Source: Lachnospiraceae bacterium UBA4348
Lineage (GTDB): Bacteria; Bacillota; Clostridia; Lachnospirales; Lachnospiraceae
Reading direction: 5' to 3'
NCBI GenBank assembly: GCA_002394165.1
Contig: DGTA01000145.1
Span: 1 to 10,639 of the forward strand
DNA: 10,639 nucleotides
Shown here: one piece after another, positions 1 to 5,646 of the stretch
Layout: each line of letters starts with the position of its first letter
How positions within the stretch are numbered: position 1 is the stretch's first letter
Program-made: the position numbers and the translations under genes
The notes under the pieces: generated by a model
The model's database searches: none
The model's input: the letters and a program-made list of their open reading frames with translations, nothing else
What the model was told of the DNA's origin: nothing

Positions 1-197
1 CCGAACTGGTTGCACGGGATATCCAGGATCTCAAGTCCCTGGTCATGATAGTCGCGATACAGCTGTTCGATCGGTGCATACTGCGGAGTGAAGCCGCAGC
101 CTGTCGCCGTATTGACGACCAGAATCACTTTCCCTTTATAGTCAGCCAGATTCAGAGTCTCGCCTTTTCCTGTAGTCAACGTGTAATCATAGATCAT
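1..197 (-). CDS. Glutathione peroxidase family protein (Cys type), 3' part missing
   Basis: This is the N-terminal 65 residues of a thiol peroxidase of the glutathione peroxidase family. Such enzymes reduce hydrogen peroxide or organic hydroperoxides in the cytoplasm, in bacteria usually with thioredoxin-like donors. The sequence opens MIYDYTLTTGKG. It has the family signature NTATGCGFTPQY at residues 29-40, with the peroxidatic cysteine at Cys34 (Cys, not selenocysteine), and a second conserved block IPCNQF at the cut edge. The full protein should be about 160-180 residues, so roughly two thirds lies outside the window. The start is set by AGGAGAAA just upstream of the ATG at 197. It lies 46 bp downstream of the DNA glycosylase gene on the same strand with no visible terminator between, so the two are probably co-transcribed. 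The family call is firm; the physiological reductant is unknown. Confidence 0.93.
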   Translation of the reverse strand, partial: MIYDYTLTTGKGETLNLADYKGKVILVVNTATGCGFTPQYAPIEQLYRDYHDQGLEILDIPCNQF

Positions 198-243
198 TTT
201 AGTTTCTCCTTTGATCTTTATGCAGAAAATGCGGTTGCATAGA

Positions 244-759
244 TCAGGCTTCGTCCGCCTTGATAACGGACCATTTCCCGATCAGTCTCTCGAGGGACCA
301 CTGCGCATTGGCAGGACTTGTGGAAGGCAGACATACGGCCTCTCTTCCCGTGACAGGTTCAATATACTTCCTGTAAAGTTCAAACGATTTTCGGCCATTG
401 CAGTAAATGCGCCCGATCGCGCAGCTCCCGAAGATCACCTGCAGGTCATTGGGACGTACATTCCGGATGCTGGCATCGGACGATCCGGTGATCTCACAGC
501 TGGCGATGGTATCCCAGAGCGCCATGTGATGATCCAGGATCAGCCTCTTTTTCTCCTCGACCGTTGAAGGGACCTCACAGCCGAAAACGGCCGCAATGAC
601 TTTCCAGAAACGGTTCTGAGGATGACCGTAAAAAAACTGCTGCTGCCTTGATTTCACGGACGGAAAAGAACCCAGGATGAGTACCCGGCTCTCCGGTGAA
701 TACAGCGGTCCAAAGGGATGATGCAGCACCCGGGCTGCCGGATCGTTTGTATTATTCAT
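244..759 (-). CDS. DNA-deoxyinosine (hypoxanthine-DNA) glycosylase, UDG superfamily
   Basis: This is a base-excision repair enzyme of the uracil-DNA glycosylase superfamily, most like the family 6 hypoxanthine-DNA glycosylases that remove deaminated adenine from DNA. Counting from the ATG used here, motif 1 is LGSFPSVKS (residues 29-37), followed by FYGHPQNRFW (43-52), which carries the conserved Asn and aromatic residues. Motif 2 is LPSTSPAN (144-151). The length of 171 residues is typical. An in-frame ATG at 768 would add three residues, but it sits only two bases from the GGGGGAA stretch at 769-775, whereas the ATG at 759 has a workable spacing, so 759 is preferred. The neighbouring peroxidase suggests a small damage-response unit. 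No convincing dedicated promoter is visible between the terminator at 784-825 and the start. Subfamily is inferred from motifs; a mismatch-specific uracil glycosylase is the alternative. Confidence 0.9.
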   Translation of the reverse strand: MNNTNDPAARVLHHPFGPLYSPESRVLILGSFPSVKSRQQQFFYGHPQNRFWKVIAAVFGCEVPSTVEEKKRLILDHHMALWDTIASCEITGSSDASIRNVRPNDLQVIFGSCAIGRIYCNGRKSFELYRKYIEPVTGREAVCLPSTSPANAQWSLERLIGKWSVIKADEA

Positions 760-783
760 TATACACATTTCCCCCGAAATAGC

Positions 784-825
784 AAAAAGTGTGCCCGAGG
801 CCCTTTAAGGCCTTTCAGGCACACT
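784..825 (-). terminator. Rho-independent terminator of the cyuA-transporter operon
   Basis: A perfect 8-bp outer stem (AGTGTGCC at 788-795 with GGCACACT at 818-825) encloses an inner 5-bp stem (798-802 with 809-813). On the minus strand it is followed by a run of five T (784-788). It lies 31 bp past the stop codon of the transporter gene at 856, as expected for the end of that operon. Confidence 0.9.
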
Positions 826-855
826 ACAGTCAACGATGGATAAACATCAGGCTCA

Positions 856-2082
856 TCAGCCCAGTACGTCTCCAAGATCTGCACTCTTGATACCGTGTTT
901 CTCAGCAAATCCGGTAAGGATCAGTGTCAGGGCACCGTCGCCGGTCACGTTGCAGGCAGTTCCAAAGGAATCCTGCAGAGCGAAGATCGTCAGTATCAGG
1001 GCCGTACCGGTCTCATCAAAGCCAAGGATACCGGTGATCAGGCCAAGGGAAGCCATAACGGTACCACCCGGGACACCGGGAGCTCCGATCGCGAACACAC
1101 CCAGCAGCAGGCAGAACAGCAGCATCTTTGCCGGGGACGGGAAAGTTCCGTAAAGCATCTTGGAAACAGCGATCACGAAAAAAGTCTCCGTCATAACGGA
1201 ACCGCAAAGGTGGATGTTGGCAAACAGCGGGATACCGAAGCTGACCATATCATCACGAAGAGGCGGCTCAGATTTCTTGGCGCATTCAAGTGCGACAGAA
1301 AGCGTAGCGGCACTGGACATGGTTCCGACAGCCGTCAGATAAGCCGGTCCGTAGTTTTTCAGGACGCCCAGCGGGTTCTTTCCTGAATAAGCACCGGCAA
1401 TGCCGTAAAGCAGAGCCAGCCAGATATAGTGGCCGATCAGCACGATCACGATGATGATCAGGAAGATCGGAAGCTGCTTGGTGATGGATCCTTCATAGGC
1501 CAGGGTGATAAAGGTGGTTCCGATCAGCAGCGGAAGTACCGGGATCACGAACTTGGTCACGATGGAAAGAACGATCTTCTGGAACTCTTCAAGAACGGCG
1601 GTAACGGTCTTGGCCTGATTCCAGGCAGCTGCCAGACCGACCAGTACGGAGAAGAACAGCGCAGACATAACCGGCATGATCTGCGGGATCGTCAGCTCGA
1701 AAACAACGGGCGGAAGCTCTTTCAGTCCGTCAACCTCAGGGGAAAGTGCAAGATGCGGCAGGATCGCAAATCCGGCTGCAGTTGCGGTAAATGCTGCCAT
1801 GATGGAAGACACATAAGCCAGGCAGAGGGCAACGATAAGCATAATGGATGCATTTTTGCCCAGTCTGGTAATGGACGGTGCGATAAATCCGATGATGATC
1901 AGCGGTACGCAGAAGCTGATGAACTGACCGGCAATGAATTTGACGGTCACTACAACGTTAAGAATACCGTGCGTGACGGCCGATCCGTCATGGGAATTCA
2001 GGAAAAGACCGATCACGATGCCCAGTACAAGGGACACGATCAGCTTAAACGGCAGGCTGCTGAAGAAACTGTTTTTTTTCAT
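856..2082 (-). CDS. Dicarboxylate/amino acid:cation symporter (DAACS, GltP/SstT fold)
   Basis: A 408-residue inner-membrane transporter of the DAACS family, which moves acidic or small neutral amino acids by an elevator mechanism. It shows the family's landmarks: eight predicted membrane helices, the serine-rich hairpin-1 tip TMSSAATLSVAL (residues 254-265), the hairpin-2 tip APGVPGGTVMA (334-344), and the last-helix block LQDSFGTACNVTGD (369-382). By alignment to GltPh from memory, Asp371, Asn378 and Asp382 are kept, but the substrate arginine (Arg397 there) is Gly374 and the NMDGT cation motif is replaced by HLCGS (291-295). This argues against a dicarboxylate substrate and for a neutral one such as serine or cysteine, in line with the adjacent cyuA. 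The start is preceded by AAGGAGAG. It follows cyuA by 27 bp and ends before a terminator, so the two genes form one operon. Substrate is inferred only. Confidence 0.9.
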   Translation of the reverse strand: MKKNSFFSSLPFKLIVSLVLGIVIGLFLNSHDGSAVTHGILNVVVTVKFIAGQFISFCVPLIIIGFIAPSITRLGKNASIMLIVALCLAYVSSIMAAFTATAAGFAILPHLALSPEVDGLKELPPVVFELTIPQIMPVMSALFFSVLVGLAAAWNQAKTVTAVLEEFQKIVLSIVTKFVIPVLPLLIGTTFITLAYEGSITKQLPIFLIIIVIVLIGHYIWLALLYGIAGAYSGKNPLGVLKNYGPAYLTAVGTMSSAATLSVALECAKKSEPPLRDDMVSFGIPLFANIHLCGSVMTETFFVIAVSKMLYGTFPSPAKMLLFCLLLGVFAIGAPGVPGGTVMASLGLITGILGFDETGTALILTIFALQDSFGTACNVTGDGALTLILTGFAEKHGIKSADLGDVLG

Positions 2083-2109
2083 GTTCTCTCTCCTTTGTTA
2101 ATAGTTTTT

Positions 2110-3417
2110 TTACAGGCACGATTCAACATCGACCTTATCGATCATGACATTCAGGATCTCGATATCGGTCTCCTTCATGCCGATCTTTCCAATGTAACTC
2201 ATGTTTTTGATAGTCTTTTCCACATCGTTCTCAATAAAGCCTTCACCGCCCTTGAACTCCTTGTCGCCGATGCTCATATAATGGGCAAGCAGCGCCGCAT
2301 GGACGCTCGAGGCGATCTTGGCCGCGCAGCTGGGCTTTGCGCCGTCGCAGACGATACCGCCCACATTGCCGAGGGTGTTCGTGATCGTACGCCCGATCGT
2401 GTCGTAATCACCGCCGAACATGTAGGTGATCGCCGCCCCGGCTCCGGTCGCAGCGCTGACAGCGCCGCAGAATGCGGACAGGGCACCGATATAGTGCTTG
2501 ATGTAAATAGAGACCATATTGCTCACCAGCAGGGCGCGCAGCATTTTGTCATGAGAGATCTGCCACTCGGCTGCGTAGGTGATCACCGGAAGCGTGACCG
2601 TGATGCCCTGGTTGCCGCTGCCGGAATTGATGACCACCGGCAGGGGACATCCGCTCATACGGGCATCCGAACCGGCTGCTGCCCTCGCGCATGCGCGGGA
2701 CTTGACATCGGAGCCCCAGTTCTCGAGCAGGGTTTTGCCCACACGGGCTCCCCACGGATTATCCAGGCCTTCCTGGGAGATCGCGCTGTTGCACTCGATC
2801 TGCCTCTCCAGTGTGTCGCGGACCTCAGAAAGATCCACAGTATCACAGTACTCCAGCAGGCCGCGCAGCGACATCTTTCTCCTGTCTCCTGTTTTTTTCA
2901 GGAGTTCGGAGCTGTCTTCCTTCTTTTCGGCGGCATAGATGACTTCGCCGTCCCGTTCGATCCTGGTGATATTCGTGTGAGTATTCTCGATCAGGACACT
3001 GGCACTGTGGTCTTTTCCTTCCACAGTTGCCTTGATATAAAGATTAGGAACACCCTCCTCGAGTTCCACCTCGCAGAAGCCCTCCGACACTTTTTTACCG
3101 GCACAAGCTCTCTGCTCGTCCGTCACCCCGGCGATGACCTCGAGAACCTTGTCCGCGTCTCCGCCGATCAGGCCGAGCGTCGCGGCGACCTCAATTCCCT
3201 TCTGGTTCCCGGAGTTGGGCACGGTCACCCCTTTGACATTTTTTATGATATTGCCCGAGCAGCGTACATTCAGGTGCACCGGTTCATCCTGCAGCACCTG
3301 ACCGGCTTTGGCCGCAGCGTAAGCAACGGCGATAGGCTCCGTACAGCCCATCGCCGGCACCAGCTCCTCACGCAGTATCAACGTGTAGTTTTCATAGTCT
3401 TCCCTCGTAAGACCCAT
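2110..3417 (-). CDS. cyuA: L-cysteine desulfidase / L-serine dehydratase-like Fe-S enzyme (CyuA, UPF0597)
   Basis: A 435-residue cytoplasmic enzyme of the CyuA/YhaM family, related to the alpha part of iron-sulfur L-serine dehydratases. Family members break L-cysteine into pyruvate, ammonia and sulfide using a [4Fe-4S] cluster; serine-type substrates are possible. Visible marks are PAMGCTEPIA (residues 21-30) with the conserved Cys25, CSGNIIKN (53-60), the SGSGNQG loop (265-271), and three further cysteines in FCGAVSAATGAG (Cys317) and CDGAKPSCAAK (Cys357, Cys364), which match the cluster ligands described for the archaeal cysteine desulfidase. Length is normal and no key residue is missing. 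The ATG at 3417 is preceded by AGGAGGGAGG. It is the first gene of an operon with the DAACS transporter and has a clear promoter and a roughly 90-nt structured leader. The pairing suggests uptake and catabolism of cysteine or serine. Confidence 0.93.
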   Translation of the reverse strand: MGLTREDYENYTLILREELVPAMGCTEPIAVAYAAAKAGQVLQDEPVHLNVRCSGNIIKNVKGVTVPNSGNQKGIEVAATLGLIGGDADKVLEVIAGVTDEQRACAGKKVSEGFCEVELEEGVPNLYIKATVEGKDHSASVLIENTHTNITRIERDGEVIYAAEKKEDSSELLKKTGDRRKMSLRGLLEYCDTVDLSEVRDTLERQIECNSAISQEGLDNPWGARVGKTLLENWGSDVKSRACARAAAGSDARMSGCPLPVVINSGSGNQGITVTLPVITYAAEWQISHDKMLRALLVSNMVSIYIKHYIGALSAFCGAVSAATGAGAAITYMFGGDYDTIGRTITNTLGNVGGIVCDGAKPSCAAKIASSVHAALLAHYMSIGDKEFKGGEGFIENDVEKTIKNMSYIGKIGMKETDIEILNVMIDKVDVESCL

Positions 3418-3465
3418 TCCGCGTGGACCTCCCTCCTAAAAAAATAAGAAAAACAGACATTCCGA

Positions 3466-3494
3466 TGCCCTGTACCGGAACCGAGTACAGGGCA
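3466..3494 (-). other. Perfect 10-bp hairpin in the cyuA leader RNA
   Basis: TGCCCTGTAC (3466-3475) and GTACAGGGCA (3485-3494) form a perfect stem around a 9-nt loop. It lies about 10 nt after the expected transcript start and about 50 nt before the cyuA start codon. No T-run follows it directly; T-runs (TTTTT, TTTTTTT) occur further down in the leader. Its role is unknown: it could stabilise the 5' end, bind a protein, or act in attenuation. The inverted repeat is certain; function is not. Confidence 0.6.
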
Positions 3495-3512
3495 CCTGTA
3501 AATCCTATATAT

Positions 3513-3541
3513 ATTATATGAGTTTTGTCTGAAATGTTCAA
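3513..3541 (-). promoter_or_regulatory. Sigma-70-type promoter of the cyuA operon
   Basis: On the minus strand TTGAAC (3536-3541) and a perfect TATAAT (3513-3518) are separated by exactly 17 bp. Transcription would start near 3506, leaving a leader of about 90 nt before cyuA. This is the best promoter match on the minus strand of the window. Confidence 0.82.
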
Positions 3542-3581
3542 CCAAGCAGCACTGAAAGATAATTTTTTGGGCATTTTTCCC

Positions 3582-4235
3582 TTAGCGCTTCAAATACCCC
3601 GGGTCAACCGGGAATTCGTAGTAAGTTTCAGGATATGGTTCATTTTCCAGTGTAAAATGCCACCATTCACATTCATAAGGTTTAAACCCGCTGCGTATCA
3701 TCACGTTCCTCAGAAGCATCCTTGCAGCATGCTGCTGAGGCGTGACCAGGCCGGAATCCGGATGGGATATCTCACTGAAGAAATCGAAAGGACTTCCCAT
3801 ATCCACTTCTTTTCCGGTCCTCATATCCAGCAGCGTAAGATCGACCGTGCTGCCCCGGCTGTGGCTTGACTGACTGGCAATGTACCCTTTCACGAACAGC
3901 TCCTGTTTTTGAAGATCCGGATAGAAATACGGCTTCATACGTATATCAGTATCCTCTATCCCCCAGAGCACAAAATGCTTCACCGCGCATGCGGGACGAT
4001 AGGCGTCAAAAACCTTCAGCCGGTATCCCTGCACAAACAGCTCATTTGCCGCCGATTTAAGGGCCCTGGCCGCCTCTTTGGTGATCAGCGCGCAGGGCTG
4101 CTCGTATCCGTCGATGCGGTCCCCGATAAAATTGTAGGTCGTATAGTACCGGATCTCCTGGATGACACCCGGAACAAAATCAGCCAGAACGACAAATCCC
4201 GAGGGATCCATGGTCACTGTTTTCCTGAAATCCAT
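3582..4235 (-). CDS. D-alanyl-D-alanine dipeptidase, VanX/DdpX type (peptidase M15D)
   Basis: A 217-residue zinc peptidase that splits D-Ala-D-Ala dipeptide. All VanX active-site elements are present: FDAYRP with the transition-state arginine (Arg80), SSHSRGSTVDLTL with zinc ligands His125 and Asp132, and YECEWWHF with the catalytic base Glu190 and third zinc ligand His193. There is no signal peptide, so it should act in the cytoplasm, as VanX does. The start is set by AAGGAGG ahead of the ATG at 4235. No VanH, VanA-type ligase or VanRS lies beside it, so the sequence gives no support for a vancomycin-resistance cluster; recycling of wall-derived D-amino-acid dipeptides is more likely. It is transcribed away from the SPFH operon. 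No convincing terminator separates it from the cyuA promoter downstream, so read-through is possible. Confidence 0.93.
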   Translation of the reverse strand: MDFRKTVTMDPSGFVVLADFVPGVIQEIRYYTTYNFIGDRIDGYEQPCALITKEAARALKSAANELFVQGYRLKVFDAYRPACAVKHFVLWGIEDTDIRMKPYFYPDLQKQELFVKGYIASQSSHSRGSTVDLTLLDMRTGKEVDMGSPFDFFSEISHPDSGLVTPQQHAARMLLRNVMIRSGFKPYECEWWHFTLENEPYPETYYEFPVDPGYLKR

Positions 4236-4264
4236 TGCAAGTTCCTCCTTTGAATTCCCAGTTG

Positions 4265-4293
4265 ATTATACCGCGGCAGTTCCATGATTGCCA
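4265..4293 (-). promoter_or_regulatory. Probable promoter of the VanX-like gene
   Basis: A perfect TATAAT lies on the minus strand at 4265-4270, about 30 bp before the start codon. The -35 at 17-bp spacing is weak (TGGCAA, 4288-4293). The -10 is convincing; the -35 is not, and an activator may be needed. Confidence 0.55.
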
Positions 4294-4334
4294 CCTGCTC
4301 AATGCCTCAGGCGAACGAAAATAATGATAAGTGC

Positions 4335-4373
4335 TTGACAAAGAATATACAGTGTGATATCACCATGATATCA
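4335..4373 (+). promoter_or_regulatory. Promoter of the SPFH operon with tandem TGATATCA operator-like sites
   Basis: A perfect TTGACA (4335-4340) is followed after 17 bp by TATCAC (4358-4363), with TGA immediately before it, which makes an extended -10. Two identical 8-bp palindromes TGATATCA sit at 4355-4362 and 4366-4373, centre to centre 11 bp, one helical turn, covering the -10 and expected start site. The upstream copy is part of the longer palindrome GTGATATCAC (4354-4363). A protein bound here would block transcription. The Arc-like protein encoded second in the operon is the obvious candidate; that link is inferred. Confidence 0.7.
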
Positions 4374-4401
4374 ATTCGATTTTTCTGAAAGGAGAATACA
4401 T

Positions 4402-5427
4402 ATGTCAGAGAAAACGCTTCAGGGAAAAAAGAACGGAATGTCAGTCCTGCTTCTGACGATCCTCGGTTATCTTGCAGGGATCGCACTCATCATACTGTCA
4501 GTCGTTAAGGCAACGTCCGCCGGGCCAGCCCTCGGTTTTTTCATTATCGGCCTGCTGATCCTCTGCCTGGGCTGGATCCCCCTGCTGGGGCTGAAAGTCC
4601 TCAAACCGCAGGAAGCCCTTGTACTTACGCTCTTCGGTAAATATATCGGCACGATCCGCGGAGACGGTTTCTTCTTTGTAAATCCTTTCTGCACGGCGGT
4701 CAACCCCGCTGCAAAAACAAGACTCGGACAGAGCGGCGACGTGGATGCGGGGACAGGCACCGCCGCAAAGCTTCTTACACTCACGTCCGGAAGTGCGCAG
4801 CTTGAAACTGCCAGCAAAAAGATCTCTCTCAAAGCCATGACCCTCTCCAATGCCCGGCAGAAAGTCAACGATGTCCTGGGCAACCCGGTGGAGATCTCTG
4901 TCGCCGTCATCTGGAAGGTCAATGATACTGCGAAGGCCGTCTTCAATGTAGACAACTATAAAGAATATCTCTCTCTCCAGTGCGACACCGCGGTCCGTGA
5001 CATCGTCAAGATCTATCCCTATGATATGGCGCCCGGCATCGACACCACCGGCGACGGCAAAGCGGATGACGGTTCCCTGCGCGGCTCCACGACCGTCGTA
5101 GCTGAGCGGATCCGCCAGATGATCCAGGATAAGGTTGCGGAGGCTGGCCTTGAGATCCTTGAAGCAAGGATCACCTACCTGGCATACGCTCCCGAGATCG
5201 CAGCTGTCATGCTGCAGCGCCAGCAGGCATCTGCTGTCATCGACGCGAGAAAGATGATCGTCGACGGGGCGGTAGGCATGGTCGAGATGGCTCTGGACCG
5301 CCTGAAGGAAAACGGAACGGTCGATCTCGATGAAGAACGCAAGGCAGCAATGGTCTCCAATCTGCTGGTCGTTCTGTGCGGAAACCACGATGCCCAGCCC
5401 GTTGTCAACTCCGGCAGCCTGTACTGA
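4402..5427 (+). CDS. SPFH/Band 7 (stomatin-like) domain membrane protein
   Basis: A 341-residue membrane-anchored SPFH protein. These proteins oligomerise at the membrane and are linked to microdomain organisation or protease control; no specific role can be assigned here. Two hydrophobic segments (about residues 15-36 and 43-63) precede the SPFH domain, which starts with KVLKPQEALVLTLFGKY (65-81) and continues through GNPVEISVAVIWKV (160-173) and VDNYKEYLSLQ (183-193). A helical, coiled-coil-prone C-terminal part runs from AERIRQMIQDKV (234-245) to the end. Compared with relatives I remember, there is an extra polar stretch of about 40 residues (98-137) and a small loop DTTGDGKADD (214-223) resembling a calcium-binding loop. 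The ribosome site AAAGGAG precedes the start. It is the first gene of the operon, 27 bp ahead of the Arc-like gene, an adjacency I recognise from other Clostridia. Confidence 0.9.
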   Translation: MSEKTLQGKKNGMSVLLLTILGYLAGIALIILSVVKATSAGPALGFFIIGLLILCLGWIPLLGLKVLKPQEALVLTLFGKYIGTIRGDGFFFVNPFCTAVNPAAKTRLGQSGDVDAGTGTAAKLLTLTSGSAQLETASKKISLKAMTLSNARQKVNDVLGNPVEISVAVIWKVNDTAKAVFNVDNYKEYLSLQCDTAVRDIVKIYPYDMAPGIDTTGDGKADDGSLRGSTTVVAERIRQMIQDKVAEAGLEILEARITYLAYAPEIAAVMLQRQQASAVIDARKMIVDGAVGMVEMALDRLKENGTVDLDEERKAAMVSNLLVVLCGNHDAQPVVNSGSLY

Positions 5428-5454
5428 TCCTTCCATCTAAAACAGGAGTTTATT

Positions 5455-5646
5455 ATGGCAAAAAAACAGATCCCGCTTCGGCTTAGTGAAAAACTATATG
5501 ACGCCATCGCAGCATGGGCAGAAGACGATTTCAGATCGGTGAACGGGCAGATCGAATATCTCCTCACCGAGTGTGTCCGCCAGCGGAAAAAGAACGGGAA
5601 ATATGTGTCTGAGACTCTTGATGAGCCGCCGGAGCTTGATATATGA
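5455..5646 (+). CDS. Arc-like ribbon-helix-helix DNA-binding protein
   Basis: A 63-residue protein with an Arc/MetJ-type ribbon-helix-helix fold, in which two chains pair their N-terminal strands and insert them in the DNA major groove. The strand is KQIPLRL (residues 4-10), helix 1 is about 11-25, the turn FRSVNG (26-31) and helix 2 about 31-46, followed by a short acidic tail. It lines up with phage P22 Arc: QIPLR against Arc's QFNLR, keeping the Gln and Arg that contact bases, and FRSVNGQI against GRSVNSEI. AGGAG precedes the ATG. Its stop overlaps the acyltransferase start (ATGA, 5643-5646), so the two are translationally coupled. Likely target: the tandem TGATATCA sites in its own promoter, giving autoregulation. 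No partner toxin is evident next to it. The fold is firm, the target inferred. Confidence 0.9.
   Translation: MAKKQIPLRLSEKLYDAIAAWAEDDFRSVNGQIEYLLTECVRQRKKNGKYVSETLDEPPELDI

Noticed and set aside
758..763. TATAAT on the minus strand with TTGCTA 16 bp upstream, as a promoter for the glycosylase gene
   Set aside because: The -10 overlaps the start codon, so transcription would begin inside the gene, and there is no later in-frame ATG near the N-terminus. Probably chance.
1429..3447. A 672-residue open frame on the plus strand
   Set aside because: It lies antisense to cyuA and the DAACS gene, which both have clear family motifs and ribosome sites. The translation is rich in Asp, His, Arg and Gln with no recognisable domain, as expected from the complement of a coding strand.
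3466..3494. Pseudoknot between the cyuA leader hairpin loop (TTCCG) and the following CGGAA
   Set aside because: Only about one nucleotide would have to span a 10-bp stem, which is sterically impossible for an H-type pseudoknot.
3565..3583. GGG-AAAAATG-CCC after the VanX-like gene as a terminator
   Set aside because: The stem is only about 3 bp and is followed by A, not T, on the transcribed strand.
3582..4235. Part of a vancomycin-resistance cluster
   Set aside because: Only the VanX-type gene is present; no VanH, ligase or two-component genes are within several kilobases on either side.
4498..5436. A 312-residue open frame on the minus strand
   Set aside because: It is antisense to the SPFH gene and has no domain or ribosome site.
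5455..5646. Antitoxin of a toxin-antitoxin pair, suggested by the ribbon-helix-helix fold
   Set aside because: The neighbours are a membrane SPFH protein and a large acyltransferase; neither resembles a toxin, and no small toxin-like ORF with a ribosome site is adjacent.
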